64,000 bases of DNA from positions 1,736,001 to 1,800,000 of the forward strand of contig VINJ01000001.1 in assembly GCA_013376735.1 (NCBI GenBank), in the 5' to 3' direction. Of the stretch, positions 27,150-35,793 are shown one piece after another. The stretch is from a bacterium Scap17. GTDB taxonomy: Bacteria; Pseudomonadota; Gammaproteobacteria; Pseudomonadales; Halomonadaceae. A model generated the notes under the pieces. It did no database searches. It was not told where the DNA came from and saw only the letters and a program-made list of their open reading frames with translations. Each line of letters starts with the position of its first letter. Positions within the stretch are counted from its first letter, which is position 1. A program made the position numbers and the translations under genes.

Positions 27150-28298
27150 TCAGCGAGAGCCAATCAGCGAGCGCCAGTCAGGCGCTTGGGTTGCTGTTGG
27201 GTAATGCAGTGGATGTTGCCACCCCCCCAACAGAATTTCACGAGCATTGACGCCAAGAATCTGCCGAGTCGGGAAGATGGCCTGGAGCTTCTCACGTGCT
27301 ACGTCATCCAGCGCCGGGTCCAGCAATGGCATGACGATAGCCTCGTTGGCGATGTAGAAGTTCACGTAGGAACCTGCCATCCGATCGCCGGGACGTCTCG
27401 GGTGAGAGCTGCCCAGGCGGTCCAGACCATTGGCTTCATCTTCTTCGATATACAGCGGGCCGGGCTGGGGTAGCAGGTGTACCTTGAAGGCGCGCCCTCT
27501 GGCATCCACGGAGTTCTCGAGAACCTCAAGCGCCGCCCTGGAGATCGCATGCTGTGGGTCCTGGGGATCATCGCTCCAATTGAGGGCGACTTCTGCAGGC
27601 CCGACGAAGCAGCACAGGTTATCCACGTGACCATCGGTCTCATCCAGATGGCAGCCATTGGGAAGCCAGATGATGGTGGTGACACCGAGATGGTCCTTGA
27701 GGATCTGCTCTATCTGCTCGCGACTCAGATCAGGGTTGCGATTAGCGTTGAGCAGGCACTCTTCGGTGGTGATCAGCGTCCCTTCGCCGTCGACATGAAT
27801 GGCACCGCCTTCCAGCATGATCGAGGCATCAAAGCGCGGAACATCCAGAATCTGTGAGATCTTGGTGCGGATTCTGCGGTCCTTGTCCCAGGGGAAATAG
27901 AGCCCTCCATTGAGGCCGCCCCAAGCATTGAACTCCCAGTCGATCATGGCGATACGGCCATCCGGATGAGTCAGGAAGGTCGGGCCGACATCGCGCATCC
28001 AGGCGTCGTTGCTGGATATCTCGACGACACGCACATGCGCAGGCAGTTCATTGCGTGCGTTTTCGTACTGTTCATCATTGACGCCGACGATGACGGTCTC
28101 GCTGCCGGCGATGGCCGTGGCGACCTCCACGAAGGCCTGTTGAGCGGGCTTTGCACCGTAACGCCAGGTGTCCGGTCGCTGTGGCCAAAGCATCCAGCAG
28201 GCGTCATGCCGAGCATATTCGGCAGGCATGAAGAAGCCCTTGGCAGCAGGCGAACCCGGAGTGAAGGCATCAGAAGGAGAGGGCATGGGAGAAATCAT
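27150..28298 (-). CDS. aguA: agmatine deiminase, 3' end frameshifted
   Basis: 382 aa as sequenced, from the ATG at 28298, ten bases after the stop of the carrier gene. AguA hydrolyses agmatine to N-carbamoylputrescine and ammonia. Guanidino-group hydrolase landmarks are present: MPAEYARHDACWMLWPQRPDTW, NDAWMRDVGPTFL and LDETDGHVDNLCCF. The C-terminus should read LLGGGNIHCITQQ with the nucleophilic Cys. Instead a run of seven G on the minus strand (27231-27237) moves the frame, giving LLGGWQHPLHYP. With six G the normal end, including Cys, is restored and stops at 27164. So the gene is either inactive, error-containing in this sequence, or phase-variable. Last gene of transaminase-carrier-aguA. 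Confidence 0.88.
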   Translation of the reverse strand: MISPMPSPSDAFTPGSPAAKGFFMPAEYARHDACWMLWPQRPDTWRYGAKPAQQAFVEVATAIAGSETVIVGVNDEQYENARNELPAHVRVVEISSNDAWMRDVGPTFLTHPDGRIAMIDWEFNAWGGLNGGLYFPWDKDRRIRTKISQILDVPRFDASIMLEGGAIHVDGEGTLITTEECLLNANRNPDLSREQIEQILKDHLGVTTIIWLPNGCHLDETDGHVDNLCCFVGPAEVALNWSDDPQDPQHAISRAALEVLENSVDARGRAFKVHLLPQPGPLYIEEDEANGLDRLGSSHPRRPGDRMAGSYVNFYIANEAIVMPLLDPALDDVAREKLQAIFPTRQILGVNAREILLGGWQHPLHYPTATQAPDWRSLIGSR

Positions 28299-28308
28299 GA
28301 TGTTCGTC

Positions 28309-29655
28309 TCACAGGTAGCCGGCAGCAAGGAAGATGAGAGCGGAAATGAAGGCCGCGACCAGGACATACGGCAGTTGGGTCAAGGCGTGTGCCATCGGCG
28401 AGCAGCCACTGCCCTGTGCCGAGAGCACCGTGGAATCCCCATAGAAGCAGGCGTGACTGCCGAAGGCACTGGCTGAGATCAGTGCGCCCACGACCAATGG
28501 CATGTTGGCATCCATGCTCATGGCAAGCGGTAATACGATCGGCATTGCCACCGCAAAGAGGCCCCAGAAAGAGGCAGTTGCGAAGGCCAGCAAGGCCATG
28601 GTTAGGAAGATGACCATCGGCAGCAGCCCCGGCGTCATGATCGGTTGCACGTGGATAATGACGAAGGTAGTCAGGCCCAGGGTGTCGTTGACTTCCTTCA
28701 GGAAGAAGCCGGCAACCAGTGTACCCAGGGGCAGCAGCATTGACTTGAAGCCTTCCAGTGCCGTGTCGAAGGTGTCATTGAAGCTGAGAAGGCGCTGCGC
28801 AAGGATCATCACGAACAACACCAGCAATGCCACGATCACGCCACGCAGAATGTCAGTGTCGAAATACCAGGTAAAGAAGACCAGCGCGAACATCGGGATC
28901 AGGAAGTTGAGCAGATGTGGCGGTGTCTTGCCGCTATCTTCGACTTCCAGAGTGGTATCCGTAGTGTCATCCGGAATGGTCTTCCCGGTAGCGGCACGCC
29001 TTTCGGCGGCTTTCATCGGGCCGAAATCGGGCACCCAGCCCATGGCGACCATCGGGACGATGGCGGCCGCTACCCAGGCATAGAACATGTACGGAATGGC
29101 TTCGATATACATGCTCACGCCATTGCCCGGGATGCCATTTTCTTCCAGCAGGCCCGAAAAGAAGACCGCCCAGGTCGAGAAGGGCACCAATACGCAGACG
29201 GGGGCTGCGGTGGAATCGACGATGTAGGCGAGCTTTTCGCGCGATATGTTGAATCCATCGGTAATCTTCTTCATCGAAGCACTGATGGTCAGCGCATTCA
29301 GATAATCGTCGACGAAGATCGCCAGACCCAGCAGCCAGGTGGCCAGCAAGCTCTGGTTTCTGCTGCGGATGCGGCTGCCAAGTGCCGCTCCGAAACTGAG
29401 GACCCCTCCCGTCTTCACCAGCAGGGCGATGAAGCTGCCGAACAGACCACAGACGAGAATGATCCAGGTGACCGTATCATTGGCCAGCACGCTCAGCATG
29501 GTGTCTGCGCCGTCTGAGATGGCAGTGTAAGGATTGATCATCAGTAGGCCGACGATGGCGCCTGTCATGAGGGACTCGATTGTTCTGCGGGTAATGAGTG
29601 CCATGATGAGCACGACCGTGGTCGGTATCAGGCTCAAGTATCCAAAATTTTCCAT
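28309..29655 (-). CDS. NhaC-family Na+/H+ antiporter-like carrier
   Basis: 448 aa with about eleven membrane segments. The pattern (SLMTGAIVGLLMINP, GLAIFVDDYLNALTISASMKKITD, SREKLAYIVDSTAAPVCVLVPFSTW, SASAFGSHACFYGDSTVLSAQGSGC) is that of NhaC/YuiF-type carriers. Several members exchange amino acids or amines rather than just Na+/H+. Its location between a class III transaminase and agmatine deiminase suggests transport of agmatine, putrescine or a related compound; that is inference. Ten bases separate its stop from the aguA start. Confidence 0.85.
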   Translation of the reverse strand: MENFGYLSLIPTTVVLIMALITRRTIESLMTGAIVGLLMINPYTAISDGADTMLSVLANDTVTWIILVCGLFGSFIALLVKTGGVLSFGAALGSRIRSRNQSLLATWLLGLAIFVDDYLNALTISASMKKITDGFNISREKLAYIVDSTAAPVCVLVPFSTWAVFFSGLLEENGIPGNGVSMYIEAIPYMFYAWVAAAIVPMVAMGWVPDFGPMKAAERRAATGKTIPDDTTDTTLEVEDSGKTPPHLLNFLIPMFALVFFTWYFDTDILRGVIVALLVLFVMILAQRLLSFNDTFDTALEGFKSMLLPLGTLVAGFFLKEVNDTLGLTTFVIIHVQPIMTPGLLPMVIFLTMALLAFATASFWGLFAVAMPIVLPLAMSMDANMPLVVGALISASAFGSHACFYGDSTVLSAQGSGCSPMAHALTQLPYVLVAAFISALIFLAAGYL

Positions 29656-29709
29656 GAGATGCCTTTGGTTCTGTCATTGTATTTTTTATATCGCCATGTC
29701 TCAGGCATG

Positions 29710-29744
29710 GCCGCTGGCGGGGAGAAAGCCTGGTCGCCAGCGGC
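29710..29744. terminator. intergenic hairpin between transaminase and carrier genes
   Basis: Perfect 10-bp stem GCCGCTGGCG with a 15-nt loop inside the transaminase-carrier gap. No T run follows on the minus strand; it may be a weak terminator or an mRNA-stability element that tunes the downstream genes. Confidence 0.5.
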
Positions 29745-29747
29745 AGT

Positions 29748-29795
29748 TCTGCAGGGGAGCGACTCTGCAGGGGAGCGACGCTATAGAGGAGCTAC
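29748..29795 (-). repeat. 16-bp tandem repeat after the transaminase gene
   Basis: TCTGCAGGGGAGCGAC is present twice with no mismatch (29748-29763, 29764-29779), followed by a degenerate third unit (29780-29795). On the minus strand stop triplets in this block lie at 29804, 29794 and 29784, in three different frames. Confidence 0.8.
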
Positions 29796-29801
29796 GGCGG
29801 C

Positions 29802-31250
29802 TCAGAGGAAACCGTCACGTGACAGGGATTCGGTCACGGCGGTGAAAGAGGCATCAAGAATGGCGACGACTTCATCGACGACGGCTTCATTCCAGATGAG
29901 CGTCGGAGAGATGATGTTCAAGTGGCCGACGGGGCGAATGATCAGGCCACGTTTCTGAGCTTCTGCCGCGACCCTGTCTCCGACACGCGCTTCCAGTGGC
30001 AAGAGTTCACCGGTTGTCTTGTCTGCCACATTTTCCAAGCACATCATGAAGTTACTGCCGCGAACGTCGCCAACCGTAGCGTGATGCCCCAGGGTTTTCA
30101 AGCGTGCCTCTAGATAGGGACCGACACGCTGGATGTTCTCGCACAGCGCCTCTCGCTCCATGATCTCGATATTCTTGAGTGCAGCGGCGCAGCTGACGGG
30201 ATGACCTGAGTAGGTGAAGCCGGTGCTCAGCACTCTTCCCTTGCCTTGCGGTGTCCCCAGGACGTCATAGAGAGAATCAGAGATCAGCGTGGCGCCCAGC
30301 GGTGAGTAGCCGGAGGAAAGTCCCTTGGCACAGGTGATGATGTCCGGGCTGAGTCCGAAGACCTTTTCGCTGCTGAAGAAGTGGCCAAGGCGACCAAAGG
30401 CAGTCACCACTTCATCGACGATCAACAGGATATCGTGCTGGCGGCAGAGGGCCTGCATGCGAGTGTGGTAACCCTCGGGCGCGACGAGAACGCCACCCGC
30501 TCCCATGATGGGTTCCATGATGAAGGCCGCGATATTGTCAGCGCCGAGCGTATCGATCCTGTCCGCGAATTCATTGATCAGCTGATCGCAATATTCCGCC
30601 TCGCTCATGCCCTGGGGGCGACGATAGCAATTGGCTTCACTGAGATAGCTGACATGGGATTCCAGGGTATCGAACATCCAGTTGTTGCTTTCGATACCTG
30701 TCAGGGTAGCCGCCATGTAGGTGGTGCCGTGATAGGCATTTTTGCGGGAGATGATCTTCTTCTTCTGCGGCTTTCCGATACGGTTGTAGTAGTAATGCAC
30801 CAGGCGAATGGCGACATCATTCGCGGTGGAACCTCCACAGGTATAGAAGACGTGGTTGAGATGTGCCGGTGCCAGACTGGCAAGCTTGGCGGACAGCTCT
30901 GCTGCCGGGATATTGGTCAGATTGTTGAACGTCGAGAAGTACGTCATGCGCGTGGCCTGTTCCGCCATCGCATCGCCGATTTCCTTGCGCCCATGCCCCA
31001 CGTTCACGCACCACAGCCCCGCGATACCATCGATGAAGCGGTTGCCTTCGATATCTGAAACATAGATACCGTCGCTATCACTGATGATGTCGCAACCCTG
31101 CTCGTGGAAGGTCGAGAAGTCAGTGAAGGGGTGGATGAAGTGATTTCTGTCCTTCTCCCAGACAGCCTGAGCATCGCCGCTCAGGCCATGGGCGGAATGT
31201 TCGGATGGCGCATTGATCGATGAGGTGTGATCCAGAGTGTTGGTGGTCAT
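29802..31250 (-). CDS. class III aminotransferase (putrescine/omega-amino acid-pyruvate type)
   Basis: 482 aa. Fold type I class III transaminase: VNVGHGRKEIGDAMAEQATRMTYFSTF near the start, FYTCGGSTANDVAIRL for cofactor phosphate binding, IVDEVVTAFGRLG with the PLP-binding Asp, and TCAKGLSSGYSPLGA with the Schiff-base Lys. This group (SpuC-like) transfers terminal amino groups of putrescine, cadaverine or omega-amino acids to pyruvate. With the aldehyde dehydrogenase encoded nearby it could turn putrescine into GABA. First gene of its operon, divergent from the M20 amidohydrolase across a 283-bp promoter region. A typical strong ribosome-binding site is not seen. Confidence 0.9.
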   Translation of the reverse strand: MTTNTLDHTSSINAPSEHSAHGLSGDAQAVWEKDRNHFIHPFTDFSTFHEQGCDIISDSDGIYVSDIEGNRFIDGIAGLWCVNVGHGRKEIGDAMAEQATRMTYFSTFNNLTNIPAAELSAKLASLAPAHLNHVFYTCGGSTANDVAIRLVHYYYNRIGKPQKKKIISRKNAYHGTTYMAATLTGIESNNWMFDTLESHVSYLSEANCYRRPQGMSEAEYCDQLINEFADRIDTLGADNIAAFIMEPIMGAGGVLVAPEGYHTRMQALCRQHDILLIVDEVVTAFGRLGHFFSSEKVFGLSPDIITCAKGLSSGYSPLGATLISDSLYDVLGTPQGKGRVLSTGFTYSGHPVSCAAALKNIEIMEREALCENIQRVGPYLEARLKTLGHHATVGDVRGSNFMMCLENVADKTTGELLPLEARVGDRVAAEAQKRGLIIRPVGHLNIISPTLIWNEAVVDEVVAILDASFTAVTESLSRDGFL

Positions 31251-31533
31251 CAGTGTTGTCTCTTGTTGTTGGTGATGGCGGAGAGCCAGTAATTGTCTCG
31301 GTCTGGTGTCGTGCAGCGTGCCAAGCGCTCTTCACTGTCGCTTTCGCTGCAATCGTTCACTGGAGCCAGCGTATCCAGATCGGATAGCCGCCCGGTATAT
31401 CCCAATGGGGGTATTCCGCTCCTGGTGCGTGAGTTTCTAAGGTGACGGTCTACTCGATGTGACGGCGGGGTGCTGATCGACAGATCGGTACACGCCCATC
31501 GACATACGGACACAAGAACAAGAGGACGTAATC

Positions 31534-32790
31534 ATGCGGGCAGTTGCACAAGAGGTTCAGGCGCTCAGGGTCGATCAGCAACGTCTCTGGGATAGCCTGA
31601 TGGATATGGCGAAGATCGGGGCCACGGCCAAGGGCGGCTCCTGCCGTCTTGCGTTCAGCGAGGAGGATACCCAGGGACGCCGCCTGCTGATGCAGTGGTG
31701 CGAGGCACTTGGTTGTCAGATGCGCGTCGATGAGGTCGGAAATCTGTTCATTCGTCGTGAGGGCAGCGAGCCGTCGTTGGCCCCGGTCTCGACCGGCAGC
31801 CACCTGGACACTCAGCCCAAGGGCGGACGTTTTGATGGCATTCTCGGTGTGCTGGCGGGACTTGAGGTCTTTCGTGTGCTGGATGCGCAGGGCATTGTCA
31901 CGCGCCGGCCGCTGGAATTGATCGTATGGGGCAATGAAGAAGGCAGCCGCTTCTCCCCGGCGATGGTGGCCTCCGGCACCTACGCGGGCGTCTTTGAGCC
32001 GACTTATACCCTGGCGCGTGAAGACAGCGAAGGCATTACCTATGGTGAAGCGCTGGCGAGCACCGGACTGCGCACGCCAGATTTCAAGACGGGTCCCAGG
32101 TTGGACAGTTATTTTGAGCTCCACATTGAACAGGGGCCGGTGCTGGAACAGGAAGGCAAGTCACTGGGGGTTGTCACCGGCGTTCAGGGAATTCGCTGGT
32201 TTGATGTCACGATTTCTGGTGTCGCGGCGCATGCAGGGCCGACGCCGATGCGTTACCGCCGCGATGCGATGATGGCGGCTGCGCGCTTGATGGATCAGGT
32301 CCACCAGCATGTGCAATCAGACCCGACGGGGAATGCACGTGTCACGGTGGGCACCCTGAATATTCCCTCCGCCTCGCGCAACGTCATTCCGGGCGAGGTC
32401 AGCATGACGGTGGACCTGCGCCATGTGAAAGAAGCCGAGCTTGAGTCACTGGAAGCCACGTTCATGTCGATGCTTGAGAAGGTGTCGGAGGAATATGGTG
32501 TCAGTGTGACGCAGGAGCGCATCTGGAAGTCCGAAGTCGTCGACTTCGATGAGGCATGCATCGAGGTCGTCAGGCAGGCCGTCGCCAATCAGGATGCCCC
32601 CTCACGAGAGATGATGAGCGGTGCTGGCCATGACGCCGTCTATGTCTCGCGCGTGGCGCCGACGGCAATGATCTTCGTGCCGTGTCTCGATGGCATCAGC
32701 CACAATGAGGCGGAATATGCTTCACCTGAAGACTGTGCCCTCGGCTGCCAGGTACTGCTGGAATCCGTGTTGGCGCGCGCGGGTCGCTGA
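31534..32790 (+). CDS. M20-family N-carbamoyl amidohydrolase (hydantoinase/carbamoylase type)
   Basis: 418 aa; GAGG 8 nt before the ATG at 31534. Characteristic motifs: VSTGSHLDTQPKGGRFDGILGVLAGLEV (first metal ligands His and Asp), WGNEEGSRFSPAMVASG (catalytic Glu pair), ELHIEQGPVLE, GVAAHAGPTPMRYRRDAM, and MMSGAGHDAVYVSRVAPTAMIFVPCLDGISHNEAE at the end. These enzymes remove a carbamoyl or ureido group (N-carbamoyl-amino acids, beta-ureidopropionate, allantoate). In this locus N-carbamoylputrescine is an attractive substrate, since agmatine deiminase makes it and no nitrilase-type AguB is present. Co-directional with the aldehyde dehydrogenase (65 bp gap). Confidence 0.88.
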   Translation: MRAVAQEVQALRVDQQRLWDSLMDMAKIGATAKGGSCRLAFSEEDTQGRRLLMQWCEALGCQMRVDEVGNLFIRREGSEPSLAPVSTGSHLDTQPKGGRFDGILGVLAGLEVFRVLDAQGIVTRRPLELIVWGNEEGSRFSPAMVASGTYAGVFEPTYTLAREDSEGITYGEALASTGLRTPDFKTGPRLDSYFELHIEQGPVLEQEGKSLGVVTGVQGIRWFDVTISGVAAHAGPTPMRYRRDAMMAAARLMDQVHQHVQSDPTGNARVTVGTLNIPSASRNVIPGEVSMTVDLRHVKEAELESLEATFMSMLEKVSEEYGVSVTQERIWKSEVVDFDEACIEVVRQAVANQDAPSREMMSGAGHDAVYVSRVAPTAMIFVPCLDGISHNEAEYASPEDCALGCQVLLESVLARAGR

Positions 32791-32855
32791 TTTCTCCACC
32801 GTTGCCATCTCGTTCTCACGTCTTTTCCGCCGCAGTCATCCCCCGGAGCCATACC

Positions 32856-34346
32856 ATGCCACTCACTCATGCCCAATGGCAGCAACGTGCCAGCCAGCTG
32901 TCCTTTGAAACTCGCGCCTATCTCGATGGCGAGTTCACCCACGCCGCCAGCGGCAAGACCTTTCCCTCTCTCAATCCTGCGACGGGCGACACTCTGGCAC
33001 AGGTGGCATGCTGCGAGGCGCCCGAGGCAGAACGCGCCGTGGCGTGTGCCAGAGCTGCCTTCGACAAGGGCGATTGGTCGCGGCTGTCACCGGCAGCCCG
33101 CAAGCGCACCTTGTTGCACCTGGCAGAACTCATCGCCGAGCATCAGCAGGAGCTCGCACTGCTCGATACACTCGATATGGGCAAGCCGATCACCAGTGCG
33201 CTGGGCGATGTGGCCTCTGCCATTGAATGTCTACGCTATACCGCTGAGTCCCTGGACAAGCTCTATGATCAGGTCGCGCCGACCGGCGAAGAAGCACTGG
33301 GACTGATCGTGCGTGAACCCCTGGGCGTGGTTGTCTCCATCGTGCCCTGGAATTTCCCGTTGATGATGACGATCTGGAAGATTGCTCCAGCGCTGGCGAC
33401 TGGCAACAGTGTCATTCTCAAACCCTCCGAGAAGTCATCGCTCTCGGCACTGCGCCTGGCGCAACTGATCGCGACGACGGATATTCCCCGTGGCGTCTTC
33501 CAGGTACTGCCGGGATTCGGCGCAGATGTCGGCAAGGCCCTGGCGCTTTCGATGCAGGTCGATGCCATTGCCTTTACTGGCTCGACTCAGGTGGGCAAGC
33601 TTCTGACGCAATATGCGGGTCAGTCGAATCTGAAGCGCACTTTCCTCGAGTGTGGTGGCAAGAGCCCGAATATCGTGTTCGAAGACTGTGCTGACATCCC
33701 GGGCGTCGCACGTCAGGCCGCTGCCGCCATCTTCCATAATCAAGGAGAGGTTTGCATCGCAGGTTCCCGCCTGTTGGTGCATAACCGTATTCGCGAGCCA
33801 TTCGTTCGTGCGCTGTGTGAAGCTGCCAGGAGCATGCAGCCGGGGGACCCGTTGGACCCGCAAAGCTTCATGGGCGCCATCGTCGATCAGGAACAGTACG
33901 ACAAGATTGCCAGCTACATCGCGCTCGGTGAGCAGCAAGGGGCAAGACGTGAGACGATCATCACGGACGACAATCGCCGGGGTGAGGGCTGTTTCATCGC
34001 ACCGACCATCTTCACTGGCGTGACGCCAGACATGGCCATTGCCAACGAGGAGATCTTTGGCCCGGTTCTCGCCGTCATGGGGTTTGATGATGAGGAAGAA
34101 GCGATTGCGATCGCCAATGACTCTGACTATGGGCTGGCAGCAGGGCTCTGGAGTCAGGACGTCAACCGGGTGATTCGTGTCGCGCGCCGACTGCAGTCTG
34201 GGCAGGTCTACATCAACAACTGGGCAGGGCCGGATATGACGATGCCCTTTGGTGGTGTGAAGCAGTCCGGTAATGGCCGCGACAAGTCATTGCAGACACT
34301 CGGTGAATATACCGAGACGAAGTCCATCTGGTTGGCCATTACCTGA
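32856..34346 (+). CDS. aldehyde dehydrogenase, PuuC-like (4-aminobutanal / gamma-glutamyl-aminobutyraldehyde)
   Basis: 496 aa from the ATG at 32856 with GGAG 7 nt upstream. NAD-dependent aldehyde dehydrogenase: IVPWNFPLMMTIWKIAPALATGNSVILKPSEKS (Asn and Lys), AFTGSTQVGKLL (cofactor), FLECGGKSPNIVFED (Glu), NQGEVCIAGSRLLV (catalytic Cys), EEIFGPVLAVMGF. The closest family pattern I recall is E. coli PuuC, from start (RAYLDGEFTHAASGKTFPSLNPATGDTLAQV) to end (GGVKQSGNGRDKSLQTLGEYTETKSIW). It would oxidise the aldehyde made by the neighbouring transaminase, giving GABA. It ends in a strong terminator. Confidence 0.9.
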   Translation: MPLTHAQWQQRASQLSFETRAYLDGEFTHAASGKTFPSLNPATGDTLAQVACCEAPEAERAVACARAAFDKGDWSRLSPAARKRTLLHLAELIAEHQQELALLDTLDMGKPITSALGDVASAIECLRYTAESLDKLYDQVAPTGEEALGLIVREPLGVVVSIVPWNFPLMMTIWKIAPALATGNSVILKPSEKSSLSALRLAQLIATTDIPRGVFQVLPGFGADVGKALALSMQVDAIAFTGSTQVGKLLTQYAGQSNLKRTFLECGGKSPNIVFEDCADIPGVARQAAAAIFHNQGEVCIAGSRLLVHNRIREPFVRALCEAARSMQPGDPLDPQSFMGAIVDQEQYDKIASYIALGEQQGARRETIITDDNRRGEGCFIAPTIFTGVTPDMAIANEEIFGPVLAVMGFDDEEEAIAIANDSDYGLAAGLWSQDVNRVIRVARRLQSGQVYINNWAGPDMTMPFGGVKQSGNGRDKSLQTLGEYTETKSIWLAIT

Positions 34347-34401
34347 ATGATGGTGGCGGGAATGAGCCGTGCTGGGCGTTCTGACACGAACAAGCGTCTT
34401 G

Positions 34402-34439
34402 CAATGAAAGCGCCAGGCATGAGCCTGGCGCTTTCATTG
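34402..34439. terminator. terminator hairpin after the aldehyde dehydrogenase gene
   Basis: Perfect 17-bp stem beginning CAATGAAAGCGCCAGGC, 4-nt loop ATGA. Confidence 0.8.
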
Positions 34440-34528
34440 GCGCTCGGGGCGTGACCGCTCCGGATGCGCCAGCGTTTTACCTTCGTTCGCTATGCTAGGA
34501 TGTCTCGATACGTCACCAGGGTCGGCTC

Positions 34529-35371
34529 ATGATTCACAAAGAATTGTTGTGCGCTCCAGAAATATCGAGCTGGCATTGCGTGCTGGCGAAGCTGATGACA
34601 TCGGCATCTTCGGTAGAATTCCCTCGCTTGCTCCAGGACGTCTTCCACGACCTTCTGCCTTTTGACACGATACTTGTCAGTACCTACAAACAAGGGCGTG
34701 CACCCATCCTGATCTATGACAACTATCCCCCTGAGCGTCGGCAGCAGGGGGTAGAGCGTTATATTGGCGATGCCTACATATTGGATCCTTTCTATACCTC
34801 GACCCAGCAAAGCTGTCGTCCCGGTGTCTACCGCCTGAGTGAGCTGGCGCCTGATTGCTTTGAGGACAGTGAGTACTACAAGCATTATTACGGCGCGTTG
34901 GGACTCAAGGATGAAATTGGCATCTTCATACAACTGCCCGGCGACATCGTGATGGTGTTTTCGCTGGGATTGCATGAGACTTCTCTGCCGCTGACTCGAA
35001 AATCACTGCTGGCGCTCAAGAACCTGCAACCGATCCTCGAGCCCCTCGCGCGCGAGTATTGGAAGTGGCAGGGCGTCAGTTTCGTGGATCGCCTGGAGCA
35101 TCATGAGCCGGTAGAGGCCGCCTTCGATAGCTTTGGTGATGGTCTTCTGACGCAGCGTGAACAGGACATCGTCAAGTTGTTGCTGGCCGGACACTCCACC
35201 AAATCTGCCGCGCGTGAACTCGCAATCAGCGATGGCACCGTCAAGGTACATCGCAAGCATATCTATCAGCGTCTGGCCGTTTCGAGCCAGGCCCAGATGT
35301 TCCGCCTGTTTCTGGATCACGTCTCGCTCGTCTCTCGCCAGAGCGGGGCACTGAGCCAGGTCGGGCCTTGA
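34529..35371 (+). CDS. LuxR-family transcriptional regulator
   Basis: 280 aa. The C-terminal GerE-type helix-turn-helix is complete (LLTQREQDIVKLLLAGHSTKSAARELAISDGTVKVHRKHIYQRLAVSSQAQMFRLF). The N-terminal ~200 residues have no clear receiver or acyl-homoserine-lactone-binding signature; they look like a GAF/autoinducer-type sensor that is not further identifiable. The same orientation as, and closeness to, the amidohydrolase-dehydrogenase pair makes it the likely regulator of the agmatine/putrescine locus. A terminator separates it from them, so it has its own promoter. Confidence 0.88.
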   Translation: MIHKELLCAPEISSWHCVLAKLMTSASSVEFPRLLQDVFHDLLPFDTILVSTYKQGRAPILIYDNYPPERRQQGVERYIGDAYILDPFYTSTQQSCRPGVYRLSELAPDCFEDSEYYKHYYGALGLKDEIGIFIQLPGDIVMVFSLGLHETSLPLTRKSLLALKNLQPILEPLAREYWKWQGVSFVDRLEHHEPVEAAFDSFGDGLLTQREQDIVKLLLAGHSTKSAARELAISDGTVKVHRKHIYQRLAVSSQAQMFRLFLDHVSLVSRQSGALSQVGP

Positions 35372-35430
35372 TAGGTGTCCTCGAGCGTCGGATTATCGGT
35401 AAGCGTTCGGGCATCACCGCTTGCGAGTGA

Positions 35431-35655
35431 TCACGCAGTATGCTGCCAATGATGGGGCAGAAGTTCGTGCACTTGGCTAGCCTTTTGGGTCGGCAGCCTT
35501 TCCAACACATTCTTCAGGTAGGTATAGGGCTCATGGCCGTTCAGCTTGGCACACTGAATGAGGCTCATGATGGTGGCAGCACGCTGGCCACTGCGCAGAG
35601 ATCCGGCGAACCCGCAGCCGTTGACGCTCTTCCGCACTGAGTGACTATACCTCAC
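35431..35655 (-). pseudogene. IS66-type transposase (TnpC) C-terminal fragment
   Basis: About 60 codons (to the stop at 35431) match the extreme C-terminus of IS66 TnpC: FAGSLRSGQRAATIMSLIQC, then AKLNGHEPYTYLKNVLERLP and ELLPHHW. The catalytic DDE part is absent and the residues before FAGS do not fit the family, so only a scar of the element remains. No inverted repeats, tnpA or tnpB were seen on either side. It marks a past insertion between the LuxR gene and the oxygenase gene. Confidence 0.85.
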
Positions 35656-35791
35656 GCTCCACCTGCTCTCGAACGCGCTCTAGGCGCCCGAGCGCCAGCG
35701 CCGTCTGGTCCACCACGAGATGGTTGGAGATCACTTCGATCTGAGCGGCACCGGCCAGATCACTTCGCTTGGCATGCCAGTCGAGTTCCAT
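35645..35791 (-). CDS. possible small protein downstream of the oxygenase gene
   Basis: 48 codons from an ATG two bases after the stop of the oxygenase gene (TGA-AC-ATG), so translation could be coupled. The peptide (starts MELDWHAKRSDLAGAAQ, ends RLERVREQVEREV) is charged and helical in appearance, with no family I recognise. It overlaps the IS66 scar by 11 bp at its 3' end, so its C-terminus may have been cut by the insertion. Coding status is uncertain. Confidence 0.35.
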   Translation of the reverse strand: MELDWHAKRSDLAGAAQIEVISNHLVVDQTALALGRLERVREQVEREV

Positions 35792-35793
35792 GT

